Numbered from the stretch's first letter, positions 12,305-24,451 are shown. The stretch is 64,000 bases of DNA from Ostrinia nubilalis (GCF_963855985.1 NC_087099.1:340001-404000), one strand, 5' to 3'. Notes: generated by a model not told the origin, from the sequence alone. Numbers and translations: made by a program.

Positions 12305-14395
12305 TAATTGCGTTACACGGACAGCCTGATTAAGTTTGCGAGGAGCCTTGAGATGCATGCCATTTCAACGGTAATTTGCTAGAACTTAATACTTACCTAA
12401 TGAAATATTTAATTGATTGACTTAACTGAGCATGATGAAGGATAAATATTATCCAAAAAAGAATGTTTCCGTGTTTTGAAGCCCAATACGCGTTTTACGT
12501 AAATCTGACACCTTTGATAACGACTTGTGGTCTTAGTAGAGGTACCTGGGGATTTATTACTACACATAGAAAATTATCAAATGTAAATGTATAAAAAATG
12601 TTTTAGTAGTAGAATGTGTTTCTTTAATTGGCTTATGTTCAAGTTGTATCATCCTGCACATTTATGTACAATTAAATGCTGTTGAAACATTGTTATACAA
12701 ATAAAATAAAATAAAAATAAATATCATTCCATCACGTGGGCACTCTCTAAAGCCAGGATACTTACTTAGTTGATTCTGAATCTAAGAGCTTCATTTTTAT
12801 CCTCAACTCACAAAAACGGTCAAAAATAAACTAAAATCCAAAAATAAGCAGCGATGCGGACAAAATATCTATTTGATTCGGTAAAAAGTCGTGGACTAAG
12901 CGTTCCTTTACACTTTTCCATCAATCTTGTTAATCTGTACGATCGTAATGACAAATCTATCTCCGAAAAAACCCTAATGTCCTCCAACTAGCTTTTATTG
13001 CGTAGGGCGTAAGGCAGCAGATAGCGTGGCAAACATCAATCGTTATTTGTATAAAATCGGAAATAGAGATCTTTTAACAGTGATGTCACAGTGTCGATAG
13101 AAAATAGATAAAAATAATATTTTGTTGGCAATTTTGTGTTTCGATCCGCTGCATTTTATAAAATAACTTTTACATGAAAAGGAATTAGACCTCTCTGTGA
13201 GTCTATTTTTTGTTTATTAAAAGATACTATTGAATAGTATGTGTTAACTTGTACATCAAGGAGATGCACACGCTTTTTGTATCAATCCTAGACTGCTATA
13301 GAATGAATGTATTCAGTGATATAAGTGATAACCATTAGTAATTAATGTAACATTATTTTATAATACTTCGTTTTTGCTTTGTTAAGGGACTTGTAGCTTT
13401 TAAGAGCTTTTCCAGCTTTACCAGGCAGAGTGACGAGTACAGAAGGTACTCTAGCTGTTCGTTCGTGCTGTTTAATAAACTATCATCAGTATCGAAAGAA
13501 ATATCGATAAACCCACATCTCTAGCCCCGTAGTCCGGGGCCGCAGTTTAGTTTGAGTTATGCCGGATTAATGTAGTCCCTAAGCTTATTCGTCTTTGTGT
13601 TTATTCATTCCATTATCATTTGTTTTACTAACGCGTCCGAGGATCGCGTTTTGATTGTATCCACTGTTCCTGCAATCAGTTAAATGGAATTAAATTATTA
13701 GGGGTAATATTATTATTTTGTATATTATACATTTAACTATTAACTAGCCTCCTGCTTGCGGATTCAATCGCGTAAGTTATAGTGAATGTAAAAGTGAAAA
13801 GGTTTTATCATTCTAAATTAAGGTATTATAGGTGGTTAAAGGTGAGTATTGAAAGATGGAGCGTTGACCGCATAAAGCTGCAGCCAAGACCGTCAGACCA
13901 TAGCCATCTACTTGACTGCCTTCACAACTGAACAAAGGAAAGTCTAAATTAAGGACACTACGCATGACACTCAGGGTGTAAAGATGAGAAGTCTTTATAA
14001 CTGGCAACAATGATTCCAAAAATTCAGAATTACTTACCTAAGTACGGAGGCCAACACAGCAATCTTGAAGATACATAAATGCCCTATAAATAGAAGATGA
14101 AAAATAAAAATTAAAAATCATTTAATTAAAATTACTATTATAGATTTTGTTAGTGCCGCAGAAATGTAAAAATACATTTGGAGCACTTATACCTATGTAA
14201 GCATATGCGACGCCGACTGTACCGGCTGCGCCGCGCCGTCAGCCAAATATTTGCGATTGCATTACCGCACCGGGTTCACGTGTCGCGGGCGTTTATGTCA
14301 ACGAATGCACAGAAATTAAGTGATACATGGTGGAGTGTTACTCAGTGAATATCATTGTTTAACTATACTACTACTCGTATAAAAGTATCAGTAGT
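12305..14395. other. intergenic, no gene seen
   Basis: No supportable exon. An AAATA-repeat run at about 12700-12722 resembles the tail of a retroposon. A CG-rich patch at about 14205-14300 contains a possible TATTTGCGATTGCATTA-type string and could be regulatory. Confidence 0.4.
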
Positions 14396-14580
14396 GTCGT
14401 CATCATCATCATCATCATTTCAGCCACAGGACGTCCACTGCTGAACATAGGTCTCCCCCAATGATTTTCACAGTGGCCGGTTGGTGGCGGCCTGCATCCA
14501 GTGCCTTCTCGCTACCTTTAAGAGGTCGTCGGTCCACCTTGCGGGTGGACGTCCTACGCTGCGCTTCCTCATACGTGGTT
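14396..14580 (-). mobile_element. RTE-type LINE 3' end fragment
   Basis: The minus strand encodes GRPPARWTDDLLKVARRHWM, typical of the RTE C-terminus, followed by the (GAT)n tail. It is closely related to the fragment at 8457-8620. The element is heavily 5'-truncated. Confidence 0.8.
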
Positions 14581-14689
14581 TTAACATAATTTGTAAGTAC
14601 ATCATTCGATTTACAAGCTTACCTGTCCTGAAGGCTTCGCCACATCTAATTTTAAAAAAATACAATACTCTCTTTTTTGCCGCTTTTAC

Positions 14690-14780
14690 AAGTTTTTTTT
14701 TTATGTGACAGGAGGCAAACGAGCAGACGGATCACCTGATCGTAAGTGGTTACCGTCGCCCATAGACACCACTCAGTATT
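14690..14780. repeat. dispersed repeat fragment with T-run
   Basis: A run of T is followed by TGTGACAGGAGGCAAACGAG and GATCACCTGATCGTAAG. I recognise this string as a sequence dispersed widely in lepidopteran genomes. The family name is not assigned from memory. Confidence 0.5.
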
Positions 14781-15786
14781 ACTTTAACCCTACCACTGCT
14801 TCGAGACATAAATAGGTAAGTGTTGAGAAAAAGAGCGCAAGAAACTCAATCACTATTGTCAGTGTTTATTTTGTACAGTTGTTTTATGACAGTTAGGTTA
14901 GGCTTTTTCTAATGAAAGCTAAAAACAGATCATTATTAAGTTATAATCAAACTGTATATTATGATGATAAGACCAAATATTTCTTACCAAATTCCAAAGA
15001 GTTGTTGTTATTGTGGCGCCATCTAAGTCTAAGCTGAGTTTATGACATTGTGAGTTTAGCGGAGGACAGCCACAACGCTAAATTATGTGACATTAACGAA
15101 ACCCCTTTTCTAAAACTAGCCTTCAGTATAATGGGAAACTTAACAAAAAAGGAAACAAATTAATGTAGTAACTATGTACCAGGCAAGTAGGTGCCGTGTG
15201 GCTAAGATAGTTCTTGTTTCTCGTTTATGTATAGAATAATCCTACAGTGACCCAGTTAAAGAACACTCTGTAGCAGCTGGGGATTAGTATAATTTAGTGG
15301 TTTGTACACAAAGGGAGGGCCGACTGCTGTCCCCTGGAAACATTATCAGACATACGACAGGATATTCGGTATGTACGGAAGCTTAGTTTGACTAATCGTC
15401 GCTAATATCATTAGAAATGACTATTCTGGCAATTTTTACAATTCGTAACTTTATTTTACAAAAACACTTTGGTATAACAACATTTTAAAAATAATCTGGT
15501 GACGTGACAAGTACATTACAATTTGCTAATCAAGTGACATTGTTTCTAAATGCGTCAAAGCCCTATTAACTAATGACTACGATTTATAAAATATACATAA
15601 GTAATAGTTACCCATCATATGAAACATTAGAAAATACTTGAATGTTTTATAATAATAAGTAGAATAGGATACACCTTTATAATACAACAACTCATACTTA
15701 AAACATATCAAAAGAGGTAGATGTAACGTTAAACTACTTAAAAATAATAATTATTAATCTGTGTAATATTTTTACATTAAGTAGAG
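14781..15786. other. intergenic, no gene seen
   Basis: AT-rich and without recognisable features. It lies downstream of the zen 3' end on the gene's strand. Confidence 0.4.
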
Positions 15787-15787
15787 T

Positions 15788-15897
15788 AAGGCTGAGTTGC
15801 ACCAACTTACTTTAACCGTAATTATTACATATAATAACAACCAGTGTTTTTTGTATGGAGTTTGACTAAATAAACTAAGATGGTGCAACTCAGCCTA
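15788..15897. mobile_element. 110-bp MITE
   Basis: The terminal inverted repeats are AAGGCTGAGTTGCACCA on the left and the inverse of TAGGCTGAGTTGCACCA on the right, continuing for about 25 bp. The inner sequence has no coding capacity. It sits about 450 bp downstream of the zen stop codon. Confidence 0.75.
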
Positions 15898-16129
15898 AGT
15901 AGGTAAAATAATAATGTATTACTACATTCTTTACACTAAGTATCTTAAATTTTGCGTCAGCATTATCAGGGCGGATTGTAAAGCTGTAAAACTTTCCCCG
16001 TATTACAAAAATACGAATTAGTAAACGCGCATTGAACACTAGTTTAAAATGAAGTTTCCATGCTTTTCAAGTTGTAAAGAACAGCACCTGCGTGCGACGG
16101 ACATTAAAGCCTTGTTCAGTTCAAGAAAC

Positions 16130-16135
16130 TTTATT
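16130..16135 (-). terminator. zen: zen poly(A) signal AATAAA
   Basis: AATAAA on the minus strand lies about 210 nt downstream of the zen stop codon at 16343. It is the first canonical hexamer that would give a normal-length 3' UTR. RNA evidence is not available here. Confidence 0.45.
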
Positions 16136-16342
16136 TGCCCAAAAAATACACTGACAGCTATCAAAAACACAATCAAAAATCAACTAAAACAAAAGGTATC
16201 AAAAGAAATTAAAAAAGTAAAAAAATCACATACAGTATAATTATGAAAAAAAATGTTGATCCACCTATCGGTTCCCAACACTAGTTTTCAACGCGCGTTT
16301 CACTTTTTGTGATAAGGCCCTTAATGTTCATGATTGCACCTA

Positions 16343-17277
16343 TCATAAAGATATGTAAGAAGAATACTTGCTGCTAGGAGTTGATGAGTGACTAGTTGCT
16401 TCAGGGGCCGCCGTTAAGTATGAGAAGTACGGGTCCGTTGTCAATGGCAAAGTTGAAGACCTTGGTTGAAGACTGGCATCTTCGTATGTCGGTGCCGGTA
16501 CGGATGAAATTGAAGAACTAAATCCATACGAGTCCGATGTTGGAGGATGCATCACCAGGCTCGACGATAACGGACTGTAGTAAGCGGATCCTGCTGCGTA
16601 TCTATTCAAATCGTCATTTAGTTTCAAGTTGACACCGTTCGGAACGTAGCTATCTGAAGCGAGCGTTGACAACGAGTTAGAATTCGGCTGCAATGACTCA
16701 TCAGTCGTGTACCGATAAACCTCAGACATGGGTGAGTAAGTAGGCCTGCCAGTTCCTGCGGTGTAATACGATGAATAACTCAGATTTGGAGTGTACGACG
16801 GCAACTCGATAGTACTTTGAGGACCTTTGATGACGGATTTTAGATTACCTACTGATGCGTAGTCTGGAGGTCTTGACATAGTCTCGCTGGAGGAATGGTA
16901 CACTTTGTGACTCGCGTGGCTGTCAGTTAGAAGTCGTCGATGTCTATCGTGGCCGCTACAGCTTCTTCCGTGACTCATCTTGTGGTCTTGAGTTGGCGAT
17001 AATTCCTTAGAGCTCGAGGGGCTGCTATCGTCCACCGACGACGACGGCTTATTGTGTTTGTTATCTTTTTTGTATTTCATCCGGCGATTTTGGAACCATA
17101 TCTTTATTTGTCGTTCAGATAGTTGCAAATATGTTGCAAGTTCTATCCGTCTTGGTCGACACAGGTATCGATTCTGATGAAATTCATTTTCTAATTCAAC
17201 CAGCTGTGAACTTGTATAAGCAGTTCGAGCACGTTTGGTAAAACCCTTTTGGTAGGGCGATGAATCAGTCGACATAT
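16343..17277 (-). CDS. zen: zen exon 3 (homeobox and C-terminus)
   Basis: It begins after the acceptor TATTTCTAG. An in-frame ATG lies two bases in at 17275, so a homeodomain-only product could be read if an upstream start were used, but nothing else suggests one. The homeobox spans 17239-17060. It is followed by a basic and Ser-rich linker, then a C-terminal region with repeated Tyr/Ser/Pro. The stop is at 16343. Confidence 0.93.
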
Positions 17278-18358
17278 CTAGAAATACACAGACATAAAAG
17301 AAATTAATAAATATTTGAGAGTTACTTCTTGTATAAAACTAATCATAAAAACAAAACAATAAAAAATAATTACCGTTGGATAATGATGAGTTTCTTAGAA
17401 TTGAACTACTCGATGAAGATTTAGAATTCCATGTGGATGTCTGAAATCAAATTTATAACTTTAAATGCGTGCACCTTTGACAACAGTTGGTAACAAAATA
17501 CAGTACATACATCTATCAGTTCTACTTCTACCAGTATTAATTGCTTTTGTCGACAATATTAATTTCCCATTATCAATCCGGTTATTTTGTGGTAAAATCA
17601 CTACATTCACTACTGGCAACAAAAGCAGCATTGTGACGTTAGTAAACACTACATTAAGGTTGAATTTCGTTTGCAACGTATTTATTTACCTGACCGGGAA
17701 AACTGGATTCATTCAAGTTAACTTCTTTTCCAGGATCTTTAGCAATATCATTGTCTAGACCGCTTCGAGAATGATATCTAACAGGTTCATTAGCTGCATA
17801 GTTTCTGTTGTAAGCGACTTGGTTCACGACTGGTATTGAAGCAGATGTGAACATGTTATCGGCCTTGTCTATACAATCGTCGGAAACCAACTCATCAGTT
17901 CCAGATCCATAGTTCTTATTGGGGCTGTTGCTAATAGTCTCGTAATTTGCGATCTGATAGTCGTATCTAGGCTCCATGTCTTCTTGCGTATTAACAACCT
18001 GGTATGACTGATTCAGTCCCAGTATATCGTGAATACTAAATCCTGTCGAATCTCTTGAGTTGTACATCGATTCGTCTTGCACAAATGAATGAGGTAATGA
18101 GGGCAACACTTCTGTTTTACAATCCGAAAACACATTATCACTAGCACTGTAATTAACACCATCTGATAGAATATCTTCAACACCATGGGATGTCACTGCG
18201 GCGACTTTGCAGTCATTCTTTGAAGGCGCATCAGTCAAATGACTTGAAACGTATTTCGGTATAACTGTGCTGGAAAACCCGGAAGAGGTGGAATCCCTGG
18301 AGTCATCTAAATCTTGATCTGAATGCAGGCTCGGCGAGGAAGGGTTCACGGATGTCAT
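16343..18358 (-). CDS. zen: zerknullt (Hox3) homeodomain transcription factor
   Basis: Three coding exons (18358-17690, 17440-17374, 17277-16343) join in frame across GT-AG introns of 249 and 96 bp to give 556 residues. The homeodomain is residues 259-318. It starts [20 protein letters not shown], has recognition-helix residues Q50 and N51, and matches vertebrate HOX3 almost throughout, which assigns it to zen rather than to the diverged Shx genes. The N-terminal 223 residues are Ser/Asp-rich, with an eh1-like FSIHDIL at 107-113, a type of motif that recruits the corepressor Groucho. The C-terminal 240 residues are rich in Ser, Tyr and Pro. There is no YPWM hexapeptide. In insects zen specifies extraembryonic serosa; acting as a nuclear DNA-binding regulator is family knowledge. 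The start at 18358 is the first ATG after the TATA box. Confidence 0.93.
17374..17440 (-). CDS. zen: zen mini-exon 2 (67 bp)
   Basis: The acceptor TTGATTTCAG and donor ACG|GTAATT bracket 67 bp, adding 22 codons plus one base. The peptide starts [11 protein letters not shown]. Its last base G joins AT of exon 3 to make an Asp codon, which keeps the homeodomain frame. The single Trp upstream of the homeodomain could be a vestige of the Hox hexapeptide region, but this is speculative. It is too short to show up as an open frame of its own. Confidence 0.82.
17690..18358 (-). CDS. zen: zen exon 1 (N-terminal, 223 codons)
   Basis: It opens [17 protein letters not shown] and ends ...SFPGQ in phase 0 at the donor CAG|GTAAAT (GT at 17689-17688). 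Beyond the donor the frame runs on only to a chance stop at 17654. It holds the eh1-like motif at 18040-18020 and several Ser/Asp tracts that could be phosphorylated, but no DNA-binding domain. Confidence 0.88.
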
Positions 18359-18394
18359 TCTTTACACTTTTACCAATCACTCCAAACACTATAC

Positions 18395-18419
18395 TGCGGC
18401 AGTAGGATCGTTATTTATA
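18395..18419 (-). promoter_or_regulatory. zen: zen core promoter (TATA box and start region)
   Basis: On the minus strand TATAAATA lies at 18419-18412. A CGCAGT string about 24 bases further on (A at 18395) resembles an arthropod initiator. This would give a leader of only about 36 nt before the ATG at 18358. The spacing fits a TATA promoter; the start base itself is inferred. Confidence 0.5.
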
Positions 18420-18884
18420 ATGACATTATCACTAAGCACCCAAGCGACTGTGCCCATTGAGACTTGTTTACAAAATGCTTTTTTCTTCACCTGATTGTCG
18501 TTAATTTGGTAATGACTTTTGCATTAGTGTGCGTGAGGGTAACGGAGCCAGTTTGTTCGTGTGCGACCGATAAGACACATACCGTACCTTCCGATAGTGA
18601 CCCAAAGATAATACTAAAAATCTGTTTCGGTAGCTAAAATGCCTGTCACAATCACTTATCCGGAATAGCTCAAAATGTTACTTATGCAGTGTGATATCAT
18701 CTATTTTAATTACATTTATGAGTAACGTAGGTTTTGCGGAGCCCTTTAAATGCACTCAGTGCAAGAAGTCTGTGTTCTTGTGCCGAAACGCAATGATACA
18801 GATACCGCTGCTTGATTATTTATTTATTTATAATTTATTTTTTATTTAATTACTACCTACTTACTTGGTTAACAATTTCTATTT
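18420..18884. promoter_or_regulatory. zen upstream region
   Basis: About 465 bp of unique sequence lies between the TATA box and the nearest SINE, so proximal zen control is likely to be here. A CACCTG E-box occurs near 18489. I do not claim specific transcription factor sites. Confidence 0.35.
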
Positions 18885-18885
18885 G

Positions 18886-19156
18886 TCGGCCGTTTGGTGT
18901 AGTGGTTCGAAACGGACTACTATTCCGGAGGTAAGCGGGTTCGATTCCCGCACAGTACAAACATTTGTGTGCATGAACATATTATTTGTTTGTATTGGAC
19001 TGGGTGTTTTCTATGTATAATAAGTATGTATTTACAAAAAAAAAGTATTTAAGTATGTTTATTTATATCCGTTGTCTAGTAGGTACCCATAGTACAAGCT
19101 TTGCTTAATTTGGGACTAGAAGCGCAGTGTAAAATGTCCAAGGATATTTATTATTA
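18886..19156 (+). mobile_element. tRNA-derived SINE, copy 1
   Basis: The head reads GGCCGTTTGGTGTAGTGGTT with an A-box-like TGGTGTAGTGG at 18895-18905 and a perfect B box GGTTCGATTCC at 18938-18948. A body with CCATAGTACAAGCTTTGC and an AT-rich tail follow. The head is tRNA-like but lacks a full cloverleaf, so this is a SINE and not a tRNA gene. Copy 2 is at 55538-55806 and a diverged relative is at 38721-39006. Confidence 0.85.
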
Positions 19157-19204
19157 CTACTTGCTGCATGTGATACTAATCAAACTGTCGCATCTGTAGA
19201 GGTA

Positions 19205-19340
19205 CAGTGAGCGTCAAATAGTTTGTGACACCCAAAGTAGCCAAAAAGTTCTCAACACGTCTTTGTTGCAATTGCAATATTAAGGTTGTGCGTCAACTTT
19301 TTGGCCACTTTGGGTATCACGGACTATATGACGCTGACTG
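19205..19340. mobile_element. 136-bp Tc1/mariner-type MITE
   Basis: Inverted ends CAGTGAGCGTCAAATA and the inverse of CAGTCAGCGTCATATA are flanked by TA at 19203-19204 and 19341-19342. The inverted repeat continues inward for about 45 bp. TA target and CAGT termini point to Tc1/mariner mobilisation. Confidence 0.75.
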
Positions 19341-19342
19341 TA

Positions 19343-22245
19343 CGTTTGAACATCAATCTACGCAGGTCGGGCACATAGATACAACTCAAACCACAAGATC
19401 TTACGTAAATGATGTCGGTCTACCTGTTTAGATATACAACTCATTAAGAGAACTACCTATTGTTGGTAGGTAGGTACGTCCTATTTTAGTTTTGGATGTG
19501 GGTACCTTTACCTGATATACGAGTATTATCAACACACTGACAATAATGTCACGTAAAATGTAATTTCATAACATTTGTTAATATGCCAATAATTATAAGT
19601 ATTCTTATCTAGTTGAGCCTGCGACTTTCACGTTGAAATGTTTCTCAGTTAAGTACTCGTTTAGGTGACTTTTCATTAATATTACACTAACTTCAACTAC
19701 ACATTACATTTTACTAAATTTTCCCGCGATTCGTCTCAGAAATCTTATGTAGTGTTCTTCTTATAGCACGCGAATGCTTACAAAACAAATGTATCGACCT
19801 TGGGGAACCCCAATATTAAGATGAAACATTTCACACATCAAAAAATAATTCCGCTAATACCATTCAGAAAATTGTAATGTGTATGACAATTACCATAACG
19901 TGTTGGACAATCCTAAAACAGTTTCGGAAGTAGGCAACTCCTTGAGTTTGTAATGTTTGATACCATTATTTTTATAGTTGACACGCGCTTTAACGAATTG
20001 CATCATAATTAATTTGTGTCTTTAAAAATAAATGGTCATTTTTAATAATTACCTTAATTTGATAAACACATTAAATACTAATAAATTTGTGTTTTAATTT
20101 ACATGCACTTCCGGGTGCCTTTTTTAACGATTGATTTCTTACATCTGATCCCATCCGACCCCATCTAAAGTCACCATTTCCAGATAAAATACAATGTTCT
20201 TAGTCGAATTCCATCATCCGTCATCTTACCTGATGGCATCTTCAGCGCTTCCTGACCCTGGGGTACCATACGTCGCAAGAAGGATAATAAGTAAGATACC
20301 TATAAGCTTTGAAAAGTACATCGGTACCCCAGGAATCAGAACGCAAAAATCTTTAGTAAGTCAAGTATAAAACAATAATTACTTACTTATTAAATATTTT
20401 ACCAAAACAAAATTCTGTAGTCGCATAAGAGAGTGTTTGTCGAGTGGTTAAAAATAAACTAACAATATTTGATTATCATTTCTAATGACTATTGTCGCTG
20501 CGTACGATAAGTACTTCGGTAGTTGATAATTACGATAGCGGTTTCGCGTTACAAATCAGTAATTTAGCTTAAATCGAAACTTTTAGAATTTACCTACATA
20601 CTCGTATTAAGCAGGCAGTGCACATGCACATTGTGCACATCACAGTGATTTTTCTTTGGTACTGACATAGAGCATGACATGGGGTACACAAAAACGAATT
20701 TTAATAATTCTGAAACAAGAGGAGTTTAATCAACTTAGATTTTACAGACGACTTATTTGGCTTAGAGTGTGAGTAGTGTATCCTTACTACACCATTAAAC
20801 AGCTGTAAAATAAGCCAATCAGAATCTAATAACTCAGGCTTCGATTGCATTGCTATTTGCCAATGGACCTCCGATCGCACAAACGAGGCCTAATGAAGCC
20901 GACTCTAAATAAAATCTAAGCACAAGCAGTCAAAGCAAAATCAGACACAGTAGGAGCTCGAGCCACATTTTGGCCTACTTACGATACTTTAAACGTAAAC
21001 AATCGGCTAAGATTAAATAACTTAATTCTCAATCTCAACTAAGACAATCCAATTTTTCAAGTAAGGTAAAAATAATGTGAAACTGTTATATGTCTATAAT
21101 ACAGATGTCGAAATGGTGGTTAATATTACCGAAGTACTAGGAATTATTCTGTGGTACTATTACTGAAATAGAGGCAGAAAAAATATTTACGGGGTTATTA
21201 TAGATTTGTCAGTGGATCTACTACACTCGCTTTCGTTGCAGCGGTGTCACAACAATATTGTGGCATTACCGAATCGACACCTCGACACGGCGCTAGCTGT
21301 AAAATGCGCATTTGCAAGCTTATTTGTTGTTGAACATAAACGCTGTGCTGCTGTAAAATGTTGCATGAAATGTTAATTATATGTGACATTTGCCAGCGGC
21401 TGTGCGGGATTCGGCTTTCACAGTACATCTACTGTGAGCAACGCTACCTCAGATCATAGAAGGGAATAGATGTGAAACGGGGGCGTGGCGCGTGTCTCCG
21501 CGATATGCCCAGAAACGAACATCGGCTGCGTAGCTAGGTTAGTCGCGATTCAGTCGTACTAAGGAAATGTTCTCCGATATTTTGGATAATGCGTCGTTAC
21601 GTGCAATAAAATAAGTGAAACGAAGAACTACAGGAACAATGGAGTCATTTACTACATGTAAGTATTGCAAATCCATTGGTATTTTGCTTATAAATAAAAA
21701 AAACTAAACATTTTTACGAACGAATTCAGTGCCGTAACAGTTACTGCGATATAGAAATCAGTGGTGATAAAAATTCTAATACGCTTGTACATTGATGATT
21801 TAGTTAGCAACCACTTTATGTCATGCTCAACTACTGCGCAATGTATTTAATTTCTTCCGATATCCACTGTCGTGTGAAAATACACAGTACGGCCGCATGT
21901 GCCGGTCGTAACATAGTGCCGTGCTCGTGTTCTAATGCGGTTTCCTATTATCGATAAATAGAAGTAAATTATAATTTTCTATTTTGTAATTTTAAATAAA
22001 AAAATGATGTGTTACTTGCGATTATAAGATTTTACAAAAAAATAATAACAGTAGAAGTAATTAGTAACTGTCAACTATGTAATTACTATAAGAGCTAGTT
22101 GAAAGCCTAATATAGGCATTATTTTTATAAACATATGCGGTACGCAGATCGCCATAATTAAAAAATAAATGCGTGATAGTAGTTAATAATAACGTATAAT
22201 AATAAAAAGGTTTTCATACATAAGCATTTTGTGAAACCAGCCCCC
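19343..22245. other. intergenic, no gene seen
   Basis: AT-rich DNA without a supportable exon. A CG-rich patch at about 21455-21560 may be regulatory. No repeat ends are obvious. Confidence 0.4.
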
Positions 22246-22366
22246 CTAGACAAAACGCACTTTTTGATCGAATCGAAAATCGAATCCGTCAAAACTCCAT
22301 ACAAAAAAGGGGCTTTTCGACCACTTATCGACTGGTTTGCGATTATAATTTGAACTTTGTCTAGAC
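22246..22366. repeat. small inverted-ended repeat, possible MITE
   Basis: CCTAGACAAAACG at the left and AACTTTGTCTAGACC at the right are inverted relative to each other across about 120 bp. The interior is rich in TCGAAT-type strings. No clear target duplication is seen. Confidence 0.4.
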
Positions 22367-23241
22367 CCACTGTTTCGAGCCTTGCCCCTAGCGATTTAAA
22401 GTATCGATATCTTGTCGACTCCATTTTATCTTTGTTCTCTCACTAGCGTTTTCTAAGTGTGCGTCACGTCACGCGGCCATTGATTGGCCATCATTCATTC
22501 ATTGGCAATCACAGCACTTTTAAGCCGGTTGCACATGTTGTCGTAGACTCTGTCGCTTTGTTTTTACACAGTTGAATGTGTGTGTGGGAGCTGTGGTGGG
22601 GGAAATGTGGGGACACTGGTTCTCGTTGTAGTTACGCGCGACTTCATATCTATTCTCTTTCTATGATCTGAGAACGCTACCATGCCTGACATGTTTAAGT
22701 AATTTAATCTAAAAATATGGAAAAATCTTTGGATTAAATGTCAAGAATGTAATGAAGACTAACCGCTTATTTGCGTAAAACATAGTATGCACTATGCAGT
22801 CTCAGTTAGTTAACTGTAAAAGAAAATTCGGCATAGTTAAATAAGCTACGAAATATATACTTGCAAACGAATCGGTAAGATAACTAACAAAGCCATATTA
22901 AGTAGTATAGCTTCTTGCCTCCTTTAAGTAATATATCGAGTTATTACCGCCATTAAATTAAGCTCGCTTAGTATATCCTATGATATTACTAAGTAACTGG
23001 GTTAATACTCGGCTTTTAATGCCCCCAAAGGTGTAATATTGCGTGAGAACAAGATATTCTAGACGTTTGATAGCTTTTACAAGTGCTAGACATTAATGTT
23101 TACCAAATGTGTAAAGTTTAAATAATACGATATATTCGTTACTAACATTGGAATTGAGAGAGAGCAGAAATTTGTTAGTGGTTAAAGTATCTAACTCTGC
23201 CAGCTCCTTTTAGCAAATCAATAAAATAAAAGTTAGTATGT
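22367..23241. other. intergenic, nothing seen
   Basis: AT-rich, with no exon, repeat end or other structure that I can support. Confidence 0.4.
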
Positions 23242-23400
23242 ATCTGTCAACGTGAAATTGTGAACTCTGTAAGTTTACAATATAACGCGTTAGATTGTAA
23301 ACTAACAGTGGGTTAGGTTAGGTTAGATTGTAATTTAAGTACGTCAGATTATAATCTCACGGAATTCACAATTTTACGGTGACAATCTGTCAACGTGAAT
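23242..23400. repeat. repeat with inverted and direct ends
   Basis: TGTCAACGTGAAATTGTGAA at 23245-23264 is inverted with few mismatches at 23365-23384. ATCTGTCAACGTGAA also recurs in direct orientation at 23385. A GGTTAGGTTAGGTTAG run lies between. It looks like a small mobile element or a rearranged one. Confidence 0.5.
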
Positions 23401-24449
23401 AAAAGACTAAGATTAGATTTAGCCAATCATCTACAAATAAATACTGACATCAAAAAGTTTGTTTCTATGTTGACACGACTGGGGACTGAATTCATGACCT
23501 ATGGTGCGTTATATTGAGTGTCTTATTATGTAAATGGAATGTAAACTGGTAAACTAAGTGTAGTAGATATAGCTCTCAAAATAACCCTAATAGGAGCAAA
23601 AATTCCATGACTTGCCAAAAACAAAAAAATCAGACCTTATATTTATTTACATGCGACACTTCATACATTTTCCTGTGCCTCAGTTCAGCGGCCCACCTTG
23701 TATGCAACAATGAACTCAATTTTATTACTATTTAAAGGATGCTACAGTTTATAATCCTTTGAAATGTAAGTTGGATAAACATAACCAAGTGTTCTTCAAA
23801 AACCAGCTTATCATGGTATTGCATCTGAGTCTCTATTGGTTTTGGGCTTTAAACCTACGATAGTAGGGTTGAATATAGAGAATGGTGGATTAATAGATGG
23901 CAACATTATGCTGCGAAGGTATATGAAGTGAAACAGTCAGTGTTGCCAGTGGAGAGCAGTGTAAATTTGCCAAGCGTCTTGTGTGGCGTTCATTATTTTG
24001 TCCTAAATGCGGCTTCGTGATTTGTTTTATTGATATAGCCTCAGTTTTGCCCCGTCCCTTTGTTTGGGCGTCCTTCACCGTTCCAGTGTTTAAACTGTTT
24101 CTTGGAATTATTCGTAAATGGGAGAGAACGTAAATGTAGGAGTTACAAGACTATTCGTGGAACTCAAATGATAACTGATTTAAGTAAAGGTTTATTGTAT
24201 TATAATGTATATTAACTGGCGACTTTGGTTTTGGTGCGCAAATTTTCTTTTACACTGTGCACGTAGATATGTAAATTCGTGAGATAAAAAGTTACTACGA
24301 CCGATTAGTTATTCCGGGCTGCGACATAGGCTTACCGCAGCTTCCTGAAAGCGAACGACTTTTCATCGCTTCTGTTGAATCCTGTACCTACGTAAGAGTC
24401 ACCCATAGTATGTAGGTATCAATTTAATATAATTATCCGTTAAAATATA
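23401..24449. other. intergenic, nothing seen
   Basis: AT-rich with a few short frames lacking any domain. No repeat boundary was found. Confidence 0.4.
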
Positions 24450-24451
24450 TA

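Noticed and set aside
17461..17758. Open frames in zen intron 1
   Set aside because: They cover the intron and part of exon 1 in wrong frames; the spliced zen model explains the region.
18886..18960. tRNA gene
   Set aside because: A and B boxes are present but the acceptor and anticodon stems do not form, and the same head occurs in two other SINE copies.
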